This document shows positions 8,983-17,092 of a stretch of 64,000 bases of DNA, in pieces. The DNA is taken from the NCBI RefSeq assembly GCF_034314045.1, contig NZ_JAVIWL010000001.1, forward strand, positions 1 through 64,000, given 5' to 3'. Position 1 is the stretch's first letter. Each line of letters begins with the position of its first letter. Position numbers and translations under genes: made by a program. The notes beneath the pieces are model-generated. The model did not search any database. It was not told the DNA's origin and saw nothing but the letters and a program-made list of their open reading frames with translations. Source of the stretch: Glaciimonas sp. CA11.2. GTDB lineage: Bacteria; Pseudomonadota; Gammaproteobacteria; Burkholderiales; Burkholderiaceae_D.

Positions 8983-9001
8983 ATAACATATATGTTATAA
9001 T
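8983..9001 (+). promoter_or_regulatory. higBA promoter with overlapping palindromic operator
   Basis: A perfect 16-bp palindrome (ATAACATATATGTTAT, 8983-8998) overlaps a consensus -10 box TATAAT (8996-9001). The expected transcription start would fall around 9008, next to the ATG at 9009, so the toxin mRNA would be nearly leaderless. The palindrome is a natural site for autorepression by the downstream XRE antitoxin; that role is inferred from position. Confidence 0.65.
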
Positions 9002-9008
9002 GCAGAAC

Positions 9009-9338
9009 ATGAGTTACACGATCACCTACTATAGTCAAGAAGTTGAACTCAACATCCTGGAACTACCCGAAACCCTGTTAGCTCGGTATTTTAGTCTGAC
9101 TGATCGTATGGAGACCTATGGCTCTAACTTAGGTGAACCCCATACTAAAGCCTTCGGTGATGGTCTCTTTGAGTTGCGCTTGAAAGGCGCTGAAGGTATC
9201 GCTCGCGTCTTCTACTGTACTGTAATTGGCCGCGAAATTGTTATGTTGCATAGCTTCGTAAAAAAGACACAAAAAACACCCCTGAAAGAAAAACGTATTG
9301 CAGAAAATCGCATGAAGGAGTTTAAAAATGGCATCTAA
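9009..9338 (+). CDS. higB: HigB/RelE-type toxin (Gp49-like)
   Basis: 109 residues from the ATG at 9009; an alternative ATG at 9000 overlaps the -10 box. The sequence has the phage-derived Gp49-like / HigB pattern: LPETLLARYFSLTDRMETYG, GEPHTKAFGDGLFELRLKGAEGIARVFYC, and IVMLHSFVKKTQKTPLKE with the terminal basic segment. Members are ribosome-dependent mRNA interferases acting in the cytoplasm. The gene overlaps the antitoxin gene by 11 nt, so the two are translationally coupled, in the reversed order (toxin first) usual for higBA. Confidence 0.88.
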   Translation: MSYTITYYSQEVELNILELPETLLARYFSLTDRMETYGSNLGEPHTKAFGDGLFELRLKGAEGIARVFYCTVIGREIVMLHSFVKKTQKTPLKEKRIAENRMKEFKNGI

Positions 9339-9639
9339 TCATTCACTATCACCTATGACTCACGCACAACTCAAAGCCAAAGCCCTTGAGAACCCTGCCG
9401 TTCGTGCGGAATACGAACGGCTGAATCGAGAAGAATTCGCTATCTTGGATGAGATTCTCGCTGCCCGCAAAGCGGCAGGACTGACCCAAGCACAGATCGC
9501 TGAGCGCATGGGAACCAAAGCACCCGCGGTCGCCAGATTAGAAAGTGCACTGGCGTCAGGAAAACACTCCCCGAGCCTCAGTACCTTACGTAAATACGCC
9601 ACGGCGCTAGGCAAACGTCTGGAAGTACATCTCGTGTAA
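9328..9639 (+). CDS. higA: HigA-type XRE antitoxin
   Basis: 103 residues. The C-terminal two-thirds is a Cro/C1-type helix-turn-helix (ILAARKAAGLTQAQIAERMG, then APAVARLESALASGKHSPSL and LRKYATALGKRLEV). It binds and neutralises the preceding toxin and should repress the shared promoter through the palindrome at 8983-8998. The N-terminal part (HAQLKAKALENPAVRAEYERL) is typical of antitoxins that pair with Gp49-like toxins. A hairpin at 9668-9697 ends the unit. Confidence 0.88.
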   Translation: MASNHSLSPMTHAQLKAKALENPAVRAEYERLNREEFAILDEILAARKAAGLTQAQIAERMGTKAPAVARLESALASGKHSPSLSTLRKYATALGKRLEVHLV

Positions 9640-9667
9640 AACTCATCGCAATACACAAAACATAAAG

Positions 9668-9697
9668 CATAAATCCGACTATAACGTCGGATTTATG
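9668..9697 (+). terminator. Hairpin ending the higBA unit
   Basis: A perfect 12-bp stem (CATAAATCCGAC with GTCGGATTTATG) with a six-base loop. The tail is TTGTGCG rather than a long T run, so termination may be inefficient or Rho-assisted. Confidence 0.55.
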
Positions 9698-9925
9698 TTG
9701 TGCGAACTGCTAGCTCAAAATTGATTAACATAATTTATAAGGCGAAATATATTTCGAGTCGTCCAATGAGCAACCGAAATCGACCATACATAGCCATCGA
9801 AAGTGATATAACGATTAAAACTTGCTTTAGACGTTTACCTCCCCTACCAGATTGTCATATGGACAACGGCTACTACAAGAGGTATCGTTCACTTGCCATG
9901 GTGATACGCCATCATGTAACGCCGT
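9698..9925. other. Gap without recognisable genes
   Basis: No supported gene, RNA or repeat is seen. A 79-codon open frame is present but has no ribosome-binding site or protein-like composition. Confidence 0.4.
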
Positions 9926-10384
9926 TTAGAAGGATGTAAAGTGCACATCGAAGACATGGTGAGCCCTTATCAAAGCGAGGTATTTCCAGAACGGATCACA
10001 GGCACCTCGTTCACTGAGAATTCCCTGTCGCCCTTCCTCGATCCTTGCTGCTGCGGCTTGTAAATGCTCAGTTGCCAGTTTCGCGTTCCGATCCACCATC
10101 ACACGCGATTTCCGGCTTCCCAAATACTCCAGTTCCTCACAAGACGTTACCGGCTGACGATGCCATGATGCCCATGTATTCCGGGGATCATGAAACCTGA
10201 AATCTTCTATCTCTACTCTCTTTAGCGCGTTATGCCATGCGGTGTTGGTCACATCCCGTCGGATAGGTTTGCCACGATACGTAAAGCAGGACTGCGGATA
10301 CTGACCAATTTGTTTCTGTAACACGGCCACTGCATCGTGATTCAGTGGCACCCCTTGCGACGTGCCATTTTTTGTGAGATTCAA
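9926..10384 (-). pseudogene. Tyrosine integrase C-terminal fragment, catalytically dead
   Basis: The frame reads TKNGTSQGVPLNHDAVAVL, FRFHDPRNTWASWH and LGSRKSRVMVDRNAKLATEHL, the catalytic domain of a phage tyrosine recombinase. The HxxR box is kept as HDPR, but the position normally His/Trp (LGGW) is Arg and the nucleophilic Tyr of the DRYAKxATEH motif is Asn, so it cannot be active. The N-terminal domain and the first Arg motif are missing. It runs opposite to the other integrase piece at 8787-8942. The last 40 codons do not resemble an integrase and are read-through. Confidence 0.85.
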
Positions 10385-10538
10385 CTACGCGGTATGCCGA
10401 ATCAAACCCACGTACAACACACTGGCAGAAGACGCGGGCACGCGGGTGCTGTAATGCGCTGAGGTTGCATTCGATTGCTTCCTTCGTACAAACGTTGGCG
10501 TTGGCGTTAGTGAAGTGCATGCAGGTGGAAATTTCATC

Positions 10539-11168
10539 CTAATCTTCACCAAATAGGCTGACGAGTGTCCTACCGTCCTCACGCAAGCGCTGGCTAAACT
10601 TGTCCATCAAATGGGCAATGCATTCAATATCGATCAGGGCTTCTTTTTGCGCGTATTTTGGCTTCCATTTTTCGACCGGATAGGTTGCATCGAAACGGAT
10701 GGCACTTTCCAGCATGTCGGTTTTAAACTGCGCGTACATACCTTTTGATAATGACCACGCATGGCGATTGATACGGCTTCTTAATTCGACATTCGAAGGC
10801 GCGAGTGGATGAGGGGGCGATGCCAGCCCCGCCTCCATGCGATTGAATGCGTCGATGTAGGCCCGTTTACATTGCAGCGCTTTTTTGCCGGTGAAGCCCA
10901 TCGTCAATAAAGTAAAGCCGTCTCTGGCGATCTGAAATGCACGCTCTTTGCGAGTGGCACCATGACCGATTGCGACCTCAATTAACCTCTCCTCAAAGTT
11001 GAGGTCATGCCAATCTTGGGGGCAATCTTCTTTTAAAAACGCAATGGCGCTGAGTACCTTGTCGTGACGTTGACGAAAATGTTTCGCAACTTGCGTACTA
11101 GTTGCGGTGACTTTGCCGCGGATGACCGTTAAGTTGGGGACGAACGGAATGGCGGCGAAATTAGCCAT
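10539..11168 (-). CDS. Rha-family phage regulatory protein
   Basis: 209 residues. The N-terminal domain (VTATSTQVAKHFRQRHDKVLSAI, ERAFQIARDGFTLLTMGFTGKKALQCKRAYIDAFNRMEA, residues 20-112) matches phage pRha regulators. The C-terminal half is helical and unlike common partners such as Ant, so it may be a variant. Rha-type proteins interfere with or modulate phage growth and gene expression. Start at 11168 has a strong ribosome-binding site (AGAGGAG). It overlaps the end of the upstream small gene by 8 nt. Confidence 0.85.
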   Translation of the reverse strand: MANFAAIPFVPNLTVIRGKVTATSTQVAKHFRQRHDKVLSAIAFLKEDCPQDWHDLNFEERLIEVAIGHGATRKERAFQIARDGFTLLTMGFTGKKALQCKRAYIDAFNRMEAGLASPPHPLAPSNVELRSRINRHAWSLSKGMYAQFKTDMLESAIRFDATYPVEKWKPKYAQKEALIDIECIAHLMDKFSQRLREDGRTLVSLFGED

Positions 11169-11481
11169 GAAGTGCTCCTCTTTGAGACTTATGAAAGTCC
11201 AGCAATTCTTTTCTAAGAGAATTGGTGGGCGCGAGTGTTAGAAACTTGTAAAGAGCCAAGCGAGCAGTATTCCCCTTGCGGGTCTTGTATTTCTGCTCCA
11301 CCGCGCCCATAGAAGCTATAGACGTAAAAAATGCCACTGACTGACGGGGTGACATTCCGCTCTTTATTCGTGTTTCTACGCACTTAACTGAAATATACGC
11401 CGGGTCTTTGCTGCTTGTCAAATGCAGTTCACATTTGGTGATGGAAATGGATTCACCTTCCTGAAAGCTGTGATCATTCAA
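11161..11481 (-). CDS. Small protein of unknown function, probable broken 5' end
   Basis: 106 codons from a TTG at 11481, ending inside the start of the rha gene (8-nt overlap). Not recognised; it contains two Cys (KCELHLTSS, KCVETRI) and a basic helical C-terminus. The same frame stays open to 11565 and there encodes a classic secretion signal (WCISLLISVAGSQAFLAQQ), but the codon at its expected beginning is ATA, not ATG. So the true protein was probably about 134 residues and exported. The IS3 scrap begins right at that point, suggesting the 5' end was lost or mutated. Confidence 0.45.
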   Translation of the reverse strand: MNDHSFQEGESISITKCELHLTSSKDPAYISVKCVETRIKSGMSPRQSVAFFTSIASMGAVEQKYKTRKGNTARLALYKFLTLAPTNSLRKELLDFHKSQRGALHG

Positions 11482-11565
11482 AAATGACGATGGCTGCTGC
11501 GCGAGAAATGCCTGTGATCCTGCAACGCTTATTAGCAGCGAAATGCACCAGGTTAGTCGTTGTAT

Positions 11566-11660
11566 CTACCGCCTAGCGCACGGATGCCATTCTCCCGCAT
11601 GAGCCTCTCTATCCGCTCTTTACCAGCAGTGAAACCGCGCGGCCGCAATTCCTCAGAAGC
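11566..11660 (-). pseudogene. IS3-family transposase (orfB) scrap
   Basis: The minus strand reads ELRPRGFTAGKERIERLMRENGIRAL, the conserved N-terminal segment of IS3-family OrfB (HTH_21 region). Only about 31 codons remain. Confidence 0.75.
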
Positions 11661-11666
11661 TATTTA

Positions 11667-12176
11667 ACAAACAAGGGAAATTAATAGTGAAAGTTGTTAG
11701 CTTTGATATTTCTGATCGTCAAAACAATGCGTTGGAACGCTTGGAAGCTTTGAAGTTTTGACTGGTATCCCAGTATTGGGTTTATAACCCCATGACCGTA
11801 ATGTGATTTTTATCCTTCCAATAGCTGCGCCACCAAACAAGCATTCCGCGTCAGTTAAGTTGGCTTTCGGGAGACGCGCACGCAAGGACAATAAACTCAC
11901 CATTACGGGCACCACATTCGCACTGCAACAGTGCGACTGCAGTATTTTCGCGTCATCTTGGGGTGACCAGCATCACCCTGTACCCATCGCGTTGAGACTC
12001 GATTGCATCATGCAACGCAGAATAAATTTATTATGAATCAATGACTTACGAGCTGTAGTGATCAATTGGGCGGCTAGTCACAGGACGATGGCATGATGAT
12101 TGCTAGCATAAGCTGTTATAACAAGTTATGTCAGTTATCGGGTTTCCCTTTATATTCACTGAAAGGAACATATATC
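11667..12176. other. Intergenic stretch before the uptake cassette
   Basis: About 500 nt with no supported gene. Two overlapping frames (72 and 77 codons) have no ribosome-binding site or recognisable similarity. The promoter of the cassette starting at 12177 should lie near the right end. Confidence 0.35.
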
Positions 12177-13184
12177 GTGCGTATTTTTCTATTCATTCTG
12201 GCCTTCCTCACAATGCTCTCCTCGTCAGCATCGGCACAGCAAAATCAATTACGCGTCGGCTATCAAACAGGCGAAGTAAATGTGCTCTTGACCTATGCAG
12301 CCAAAGCCGGGCTGTTCGAGAAGCAGAAGCTTGACGTCAAATTGATCCCCTTCCCGGCAGGCCCCGCGATGCTACCCGCGTTGGCGTCCAAGGAAATCGA
12401 TCTGGCATGGATGGGCGAATTCCCGAGCGTCACGGGATATTCCAATGGCATGCCAATCGAGATTTTGTCGATGGAACGGCTCGACTATACAAATATACGC
12501 GTGGTCGGCAATCCGGCTGCCGGTATCAAGAGCGTCGCTGATCTCAAAGGGAAAAAAGTTGGCGTCTCAGTCGGTTCTTCGAGCCACTATCATTTGGTGC
12601 AGGCACTTACCCAAGCGGGCCTGAAGCAGTCAGATGTCACGATAGTCAACCTTTCTCCAGCAAACATGCCGCCTGCCTACATCGCGGGGCAAATAGATGC
12701 GGCAGTCACTTGGGAGCCGAGCGTCGGCGTCATGGAAAAAGCCGGCGCGCATACAATTGCCACGACACGCTCACTGGGCATGATCACCGGCGGTGTCTGG
12801 GTCGGGCAAAAGGACCTGAGCCGCAAGAATGCTGAAGTATTGCAGGCCTTCCTCCGCGCATGGCGGCAAGCGCAACGTGATTATGTCGCCAACCCCAAGG
12901 CAGTGCGCCAATACGAAGCCAAGCGGATCGGACAAACTCCCGAAGAATTTGACGCCCTCATTGCGCGACAGTCGGTTAGCAATCCAAGTTTCGAAGAACT
13001 TCTCACAGCTGACTTCATGGGAGCGCCGGGTAAGGAACTCGATTCAAGATTGATGAAGCACTTGCAGGGCATCGGTGCATTCCTGGTATCGGAACATCGT
13101 ATCAAGGAAGAGCCAAAAGACTGGGCATCGCTGTTCAACACCGCACCGATCCAGAAAATCATCGCATCGGAAAAAGCCAAGTAA
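12177..13184 (+). CDS. ABC transporter substrate-binding protein, SsuA/TauA type
   Basis: 335 residues from a GTG at 12177, which has AAAGG about 10 nt upstream; the frame also runs to an ATG at 12093, but the GTG start gives a clean signal peptide (MRIFLFILAFLTMLSSSASA). The mature part has the aliphatic-sulfonate/nitrate-type fold markers LRVGYQTG, AKAGLFEKQKLDVKL, DLAWMGEFPSVTGYSNG, DLKGKKVGVSVGSSSHY and QIDAAVTWEPSVGVMEKAG. It would bind the substrate in the periplasm for the permease and ATPase encoded at 14588-16226. Ligand cannot be told from sequence. First gene of the cassette. Confidence 0.88.
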   Translation: MRIFLFILAFLTMLSSSASAQQNQLRVGYQTGEVNVLLTYAAKAGLFEKQKLDVKLIPFPAGPAMLPALASKEIDLAWMGEFPSVTGYSNGMPIEILSMERLDYTNIRVVGNPAAGIKSVADLKGKKVGVSVGSSSHYHLVQALTQAGLKQSDVTIVNLSPANMPPAYIAGQIDAAVTWEPSVGVMEKAGAHTIATTRSLGMITGGVWVGQKDLSRKNAEVLQAFLRAWRQAQRDYVANPKAVRQYEAKRIGQTPEEFDALIARQSVSNPSFEELLTADFMGAPGKELDSRLMKHLQGIGAFLVSEHRIKEEPKDWASLFNTAPIQKIIASEKAK

Positions 13185-13259
13185 CACTGCGTCCGATTCG
13201 CAAAATAATCCTGGCCACAATCGCTTTACTTACAGCAATCAACCTGACGAGCATCCAAT

Positions 13260-14567
13260 ATGAATGACATGACCAATATTAAACAGCTCACCATGAGCGA
13301 CCTTGAACAAAAGATCGTCAATGCCATTCACTACGAAGACTGGCTAGCGTTGACGTCGGATCTGGTGACGACCGGGCAACCGGATTCCGAAAATCCACTG
13401 GATCCTGACCTGCCATCCGGCTCGGAGGAAAAAATCGCCCTATGCGTGGCGGCCAAACTGCGCGCCCTGGGCCTGGATGTCGAACTGCATGAGAAAGTGC
13501 CGGGCCGCCCCAATGTAATCGGCACCTGGGTCGGCAAGGGCGACGGCCCGACCTTGATCCTCAATGACCACCTCGACGTCTATCCGGCGGGTGACCCAAG
13601 CGCATGGCATATGACGAACGGCAATCCGTATAACCCAACCGTATCGGGCGACAAATTGTACTCAAGAGGCACGTCCGATACCCGGGGAAACCTAGCCTGC
13701 ACGCTGCTGGCAGTCAAGGCGCTGCGTGACAGTGGGGCACAGTTCAAGGGCACGTTGAAGTGCATCTATACCGTCGACGAAGAGAAGCACGGCCCGAATG
13801 GAGCGATGTATCTGCTCGATGAATTGGGCATTCGGGCGGATTACGAGATTACGGCGGAACCGTCCGGCTGGACGCGCGGCCCCAACGACTGGGGCATCGG
13901 CATTGCAGTCGCGCACTCGGGTAACTGCATCCTGGAAATTAAGACGGAGGGTACGAAATCGCATCTCTGGCGTCCGGACACCGGCATCAATGCGATCACC
14001 AAGATGAGCAAGCTTCTCGCTGCCCTTGAATCGATCCAATTTAAACACCAGGCACCCACCTACTACGGTGGCACCATGCCGATGATTTGCCCAACCAGAA
14101 TCGCTGCCGGCGTGCCGCGCGAGATGCAATTTACGCCGGCGGAATGCAAAGCCGTCATCGCCGTCGTCGGCATCGTTCCCGGTATGACGCTGGATTCGGT
14201 CATGGTGGATATTCAATCCGTTATCGATCGGCTGGCAAAGGAAGACCCATCATTTACTGCGTCGGTCCGCCAGTTCCCCAATTCGCTGTTTGTGCCCGCC
14301 ACGGAAGAAGTGCCGGAAAAGTCCGAACCTGTCGCCGCACTCACGGATGCCTATCAAAAAATCCTGGGAGAGGCACCGGTCTACTATCGAAAAAATGCGT
14401 ATTGCGACACGATCCGTTTTTCTCATGCAGGCATTCCCTCGGTGACCTTCGGTCCCGGTGAGGATGGATGGCCACCGGTCAACGAATATATCCACACGCC
14501 CAAGGCGGTCCCAGCCACGCAGATTCTTGCAATCGCGATGCTGCGCATCCTCGGCGAAGCTGAATAA
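13260..14567 (+). CDS. M20-family metallohydrolase (ArgE/DapE type)
   Basis: 435 residues, cytoplasmic. The two-metal site is intact: NDHLDVYP (H104, D106), GTSDTRGN (D140), VDEEKHG (E174/E175), a GxxEPSG stretch near residue 198 and a C-terminal His in NEYIHTPKAV. Family members hydrolyse N-acyl or N-carbamoyl amino acids and related amides or peptides. Placement between the binding protein and the ATPase of an importer, with an amidase downstream, suggests it acts on the imported compound. Start at 13260 follows the binding-protein gene by 75 nt; its ribosome-binding site is weak. Confidence 0.88.
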   Translation: MNDMTNIKQLTMSDLEQKIVNAIHYEDWLALTSDLVTTGQPDSENPLDPDLPSGSEEKIALCVAAKLRALGLDVELHEKVPGRPNVIGTWVGKGDGPTLILNDHLDVYPAGDPSAWHMTNGNPYNPTVSGDKLYSRGTSDTRGNLACTLLAVKALRDSGAQFKGTLKCIYTVDEEKHGPNGAMYLLDELGIRADYEITAEPSGWTRGPNDWGIGIAVAHSGNCILEIKTEGTKSHLWRPDTGINAITKMSKLLAALESIQFKHQAPTYYGGTMPMICPTRIAAGVPREMQFTPAECKAVIAVVGIVPGMTLDSVMVDIQSVIDRLAKEDPSFTASVRQFPNSLFVPATEEVPEKSEPVAALTDAYQKILGEAPVYYRKNAYCDTIRFSHAGIPSVTFGPGEDGWPPVNEYIHTPKAVPATQILAIAMLRILGEAE

Positions 14568-14587
14568 CCAAAGCAGATAGGTCACAA

Positions 14588-15415
14588 ATGGACATGTCCA
14601 GTTCCCTTGCGCTCTCTCCACAATCGCTTTCGCAAAAGGCAGCAGATGTTGCACGATCTGCCAAGCCGATTCTGCGGTTCGATCAGGTCGGACTTGAGTA
14701 TGACGGTCGCGACGTATTAAAAGATTTGAGCTTTTCCGTCAATCGCGGAGAAGTCATTACCATATTGGGGCCATCCGGATGCGGGAAGACGACGATGCTC
14801 AATATCGTCGCTGGCTTCCTGCAGCCAAGCAGCGGTCTCGCACTGGTGAACGACCGTGAAATTGCCGGACCAGGTCCTGACCGAGGCGTGGTCTTCCAGT
14901 CTTATGCATTGTTTGACTGGATGAGCGTAGAAGATAACATCGCATTCAGCCTGCGGTGCGGGGGCAAGAGCAAGCAGGAACAATTAGCGGTGGCCACGGA
15001 AATGGCGGCGCTTGTCGGCCTGCAGGGATTTGAAAAAAGCTTCCCGTATCAACTGTCCGGCGGCATGCGCCAGCGTTGTGGACTGGCCAGGGTATTGGCC
15101 GCCCACCCCAGCGTGATGCTCATGGACGAGCCATTTGCTGCGGTCGACGTGCAAACCCGCGAAACGCTGCAGGAAGAGATCCTGCGCATCAAGACGGAAA
15201 CCAAATGCACGATCATCTTCATCACGCACAGTATCGATGAAGCGGTCTTCTTGGCGGATCGCGTATTCCTGATGCGCAAAGGGCGACTGGGCGCATTCGA
15301 CGAATTTGTGGTCGATCTGCCGGAACCGCGCGGTTCCGCGGACAACAGGCTGCATCCGGAATTCCTGTCGATCCGTGAAAAAATTTATCGCACAATGCGT
15401 GCGGATGCATCCTGA
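14588..15415 (+). CDS. ABC transporter ATPase, SsuB/TauB type
   Basis: 275 residues. Walker A GPSGCGKTT (61-69), Q-loop VVFQSYALFDW (100-110), signature LSGGMRQR (155-162), Walker B VMLMDEP (175-181) and switch FITHSIDEA are all intact. The best match is the nitrate/sulfonate/taurine importer ATPases. It lies 20 nt after the M20 gene and 16 nt before the permease gene, in one probable operon. Confidence 0.93.
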   Translation: MDMSSSLALSPQSLSQKAADVARSAKPILRFDQVGLEYDGRDVLKDLSFSVNRGEVITILGPSGCGKTTMLNIVAGFLQPSSGLALVNDREIAGPGPDRGVVFQSYALFDWMSVEDNIAFSLRCGGKSKQEQLAVATEMAALVGLQGFEKSFPYQLSGGMRQRCGLARVLAAHPSVMLMDEPFAAVDVQTRETLQEEILRIKTETKCTIIFITHSIDEAVFLADRVFLMRKGRLGAFDEFVVDLPEPRGSADNRLHPEFLSIREKIYRTMRADAS

Positions 15416-15431
15416 AGCCTGCTAGGAGAAT

Positions 15432-16226
15432 ATGTTGAAAGCCAAGGAAAGTTTCAAATCAAAACGGCAATACTGGATGCTCGTGATCGCTTCGCCGTTG
15501 TTGATCTTCATATTGTGGTTGGTAGTATCGAAAGCCGGATGGGTGCGTCCGATCCTGTTGCCTACACCTGCTGAAGTTGCAACCAGCTTTTATGACATGG
15601 TGGTGAATGGTTATTCCGGCGTGAGCCTTTTCATTCATTTGATGGCAAGCCTGACTAGAGTGGGAACAGCATTCTTGCTCGGATCGGTATCGGGCATTGC
15701 CATCGGCATGCTGCGCGGACGAATCAATAACGTCGACGCGGTATTTCTGGTACCGAGCGAGATGCTGCGGCCCATACCGCCGCTCGGCTTGATTCCCTTG
15801 TTCATCCTGTGGTTCGGTATCGGTGAACTGTCGAAAGTGCTGCTCATTTTAATCTCCGTATTCCTGATCATGATGGTCAGCGCGCAAGCCGGGACAAGAA
15901 GCTGCCAGGCGGATGCCATTCGGGCCGCGCAAACCTGCGGCGCCAGCCGCTATCAAGTCTTTCGGTTCGTCGTGTTTCCGTCGGCGCTACCGCAGATCAT
16001 GACCGGATTGCGGGTCGCGTTGGGAACGGCATTGTCGATTCTAGTCGCGTCGGAATTGTTGGGGGGTGATCGCGGTCTCGGCTTCATCGTGCTGGATGCC
16101 GCGAACTTTTTCCGTACCACTTATGTTTTTGCCGGAATTATCGTGATCGGAATTGTCGGGTTTATATTCGATCGCATCCTGGCGTATGCCGGTCGTCGCG
16201 TTGTCCATTGGGAAGGTCGTCGATGA
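15432..16226 (+). CDS. ABC transporter permease, SsuC/TauC type
   Basis: 264 residues with about six membrane segments and the BPD_transp_1 EAA loop (QADAIRAAQTCGASRYQVFRFVVFPSALPQI). The ribosome-binding site AGGAG precedes the ATG. It forms the inner-membrane channel of the importer with the preceding ATPase and the binding protein at 12177. Confidence 0.93.
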   Translation: MLKAKESFKSKRQYWMLVIASPLLIFILWLVVSKAGWVRPILLPTPAEVATSFYDMVVNGYSGVSLFIHLMASLTRVGTAFLLGSVSGIAIGMLRGRINNVDAVFLVPSEMLRPIPPLGLIPLFILWFGIGELSKVLLILISVFLIMMVSAQAGTRSCQADAIRAAQTCGASRYQVFRFVVFPSALPQIMTGLRVALGTALSILVASELLGGDRGLGFIVLDAANFFRTTYVFAGIIVIGIVGFIFDRILAYAGRRVVHWEGRR

Positions 16227-16250
16227 AAACTATTCGAAACGGGAGTCGTC

Positions 16251-17036
16251 ATGCCGTCGCATCTTAAAAAACTTGAAACCAAAAAATTGATTGATCTGAA
16301 GACCTCGCCGATTCCGTTTTATGCACAGGTGCGGGATGCGCTGCGACAGAAAATTCTGGACGGCGCACTGAAGCCGCATCAGAAAATGGCGTCGGAAAGC
16401 CAGATGATTGAAACCTTCGGCGTGAGCCGCATCACTATTCGCCGGGCGCTGCATGAACTCGAAAATGAGGGCTTGATATTTGGCGTGAGTGGAAAGGGGA
16501 CGTTCGTTTCAAAGCCCAAGGCATTTCAGAACCTCACGCACCTGCAAAGCTTTGGCGAGGCGATGCAGGCCCATGGATACGAGACATTTTCCAAGGTCAT
16601 CAGTCTGAAAGAATTGCGTGCTAGCGATCATGTCGCAGAAAAGCTAAAGGTGGCAAAGAACGCGAAGGTGAGTGAGATCAAGCGAGTACGCTATTTGAAC
16701 CGCGACCCGGTTTCTATCGAGACAAGCTACTTTCCGGAGGCAATCGGGCGCCGTTTGATCAAGGAAGACCTGACCTCAAAAGACATTTTTCTGATTCTTG
16801 AAAATGATTACGGCATTGTCCTTGGGGACGCCGAGCTGGTGGTCGGCGCGTACTTGGCGGATGACTTGCAAGCCCGCCTGCTGGGCATGGAAAGCGGGTT
16901 CCCGATGTTGCACATCGAGCGATTGACCTCTGCGGCAAATGGTCAACCAGTTAGCTATGAGCATCTTTACCATCACGGGGATTCCTTTAAATACAAGGTC
17001 AGGGTCGAACGTAGCCCAAGCAAAGTCAAAAAATAA
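16251..17036 (+). CDS. GntR-family regulator, HutC/UTRA type
   Basis: 261 residues. The N-terminal winged helix (IPFYAQVRDALRQKILDGALKP, ESQMIETFGVSRITIRRALHELENEGLI) is followed by a UTRA effector domain (about 95-250; ending FKYKVRVERSP). It lies inside the cassette, so it probably represses or activates it in response to the imported compound or an intermediate. GGGAG is present upstream of the start. Confidence 0.92.
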   Translation: MPSHLKKLETKKLIDLKTSPIPFYAQVRDALRQKILDGALKPHQKMASESQMIETFGVSRITIRRALHELENEGLIFGVSGKGTFVSKPKAFQNLTHLQSFGEAMQAHGYETFSKVISLKELRASDHVAEKLKVAKNAKVSEIKRVRYLNRDPVSIETSYFPEAIGRRLIKEDLTSKDIFLILENDYGIVLGDAELVVGAYLADDLQARLLGMESGFPMLHIERLTSAANGQPVSYEHLYHHGDSFKYKVRVERSPSKVKK

Positions 17037-17092
17037 TCTCCTGTCTCGCGCTGTTCTTGTTGTTCTCGTTGTAAATAGCGCTGTTTGAATGA

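Noticed and set aside
9700..9939. 79-codon plus-strand frame after higBA
   Set aside because: Starts inside the hairpin tail, has no ribosome-binding site and no recognisable protein pattern.
11697..12036. Overlapping 72- and 77-codon frames
   Set aside because: They lie opposite each other, lack ribosome-binding sites, and neither resembles a known protein.
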